Part shown: positions 63,868 to 64,000 of the stretch, in pieces
How the letters are laid out: each line of letters opens with the position of its first letter
Numbering within the stretch: position 1 is the stretch's first letter
NCBI GenBank assembly: GCA_019636625.1
Contig: JAHBXE010000004.1
Span: forward strand, 62,001-126,000
Length of the DNA stretch: 64,000 nucleotides
Direction: 5' to 3'
Source: Phycisphaeraceae bacterium
GTDB taxonomy: Bacteria > Planctomycetota > Phycisphaerae > Phycisphaerales > UBA1924
The notes under the pieces: model-generated
Database searches by the model: none
The model's input: only the letters and a program-made list of their open reading frames with translations
What the model was told of the DNA's origin: nothing
Program-made: the position numbers and the translations under genes

Positions 63868-64000
63868 ATGACACGGCGCGTCGTCATCACCGGAATGGGA
63901 TGGGTCACGCCCTTGGGCCACGATGTTCCCTCGGTGTGGCAGCGGCTGCTCCGGGGCGAGAACGCGGTCGGCCCCGTCACGCGGTTCGAGGCGTCGACCT
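63868..64000 (+). CDS. Beta-ketoacyl-ACP synthase II-like protein (5' part, truncated by window end)
   Basis: The first 44 residues ([38 protein letters not shown]) are the characteristic KAS II/FabF N-terminus. CGGAGAG precedes the ATG at 63868. The gene continues beyond the window, so the catalytic residues cannot be checked. It is the second ketosynthase in this strand group and may be the active partner of the atypical first one. Confidence 0.85.
   Translation, partial: MTRRVVITGMGWVTPLGHDVPSVWQRLLRGENAVGPVTRFEAST

Overview
This window is high-GC DNA from a planctomycete, most likely of the class Phycisphaerae. The main evidence is four exported proteins (2930-3823, 3924-4622, 5044-6702, 48593-49978) that end in tandem Cys/Asn/Asp-rich modules of the form YANCD..S...P.LTANDFQCFLN.(Y/F)AAG, the type annotated in this class as GC-type dockerin. 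Supporting evidence is a pseudopilin with an H-X9-DG motif (1693-2691), small membrane proteins with a C-terminal zinc ribbon, and a GHKL gene bordered by planctomycete-style palindromic repeats. Genes are dense and often translationally coupled by ATGA or GTGA overlaps. I see no rRNA, CRISPR array or transposase.

Layout. 1-9.5 kb: PIG-L deacetylase, miaA, a pseudopilin, three GC-dockerin proteins, a ferredoxin and metG, with a small degenerate tandem repeat between two of them. 9.5-18.7 kb: an exported protein, a GAF/SpoIIE phosphatase and a lipoprotein on the plus strand; then, on the minus strand, a DoxX-like protein and a coupled VWA / TPR-like / tmk group, followed by a tRNA-Leu(UAG). 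18.8-28.6 kb: a six-gene operon of three SPFH/prohibitin-family membrane proteins, an ABC ATPase, an ABC permease and a large membrane-anchored protein. It faces a second ABC permease across a region where both divergent promoters can be read. 30.6-42.6 kb: a GT4 glycosyltransferase, a tRNA-Leu(GAG), a GH10-like protein, a ComEA-like protein, mfd, a FliA/WhiG sigma factor, a methyltransferase with two small membrane proteins, and phoU. 42.7-48.4 kb: a minus-strand group of pilT, a secreted protein, a membrane-anchored GspE-like protein that has lost its Walker lysine, and a CvpA-family protein.

48.5-64 kb: a fourth GC-dockerin protein, an RpoD-like sigma factor with a clear terminator, Fe/Mn superoxide dismutase followed by a run of 26 C, an Adk-like/deoxyribosyltransferase-like fusion and a dienelactone hydrolase. 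Next comes an accessory-looking island (about 55.2-57.9 kb) with one GHKL ATPase gene between two related 30-bp hairpins and other repeats. It is followed by two tandem ClpP paralogues, a degenerate beta-lactamase-fold lipoprotein, an atypical ketosynthase, a GxxExxY protein and the start of a second ketosynthase that runs off the window.

The most interesting candidates are the SPFH-ABC operon (a probable membrane quality-control or microdomain-linked transport machine), the GHKL ATPase island (a possible single-gene defence or accessory cassette), and the inactive GspE paralogue beside an intact PilT.
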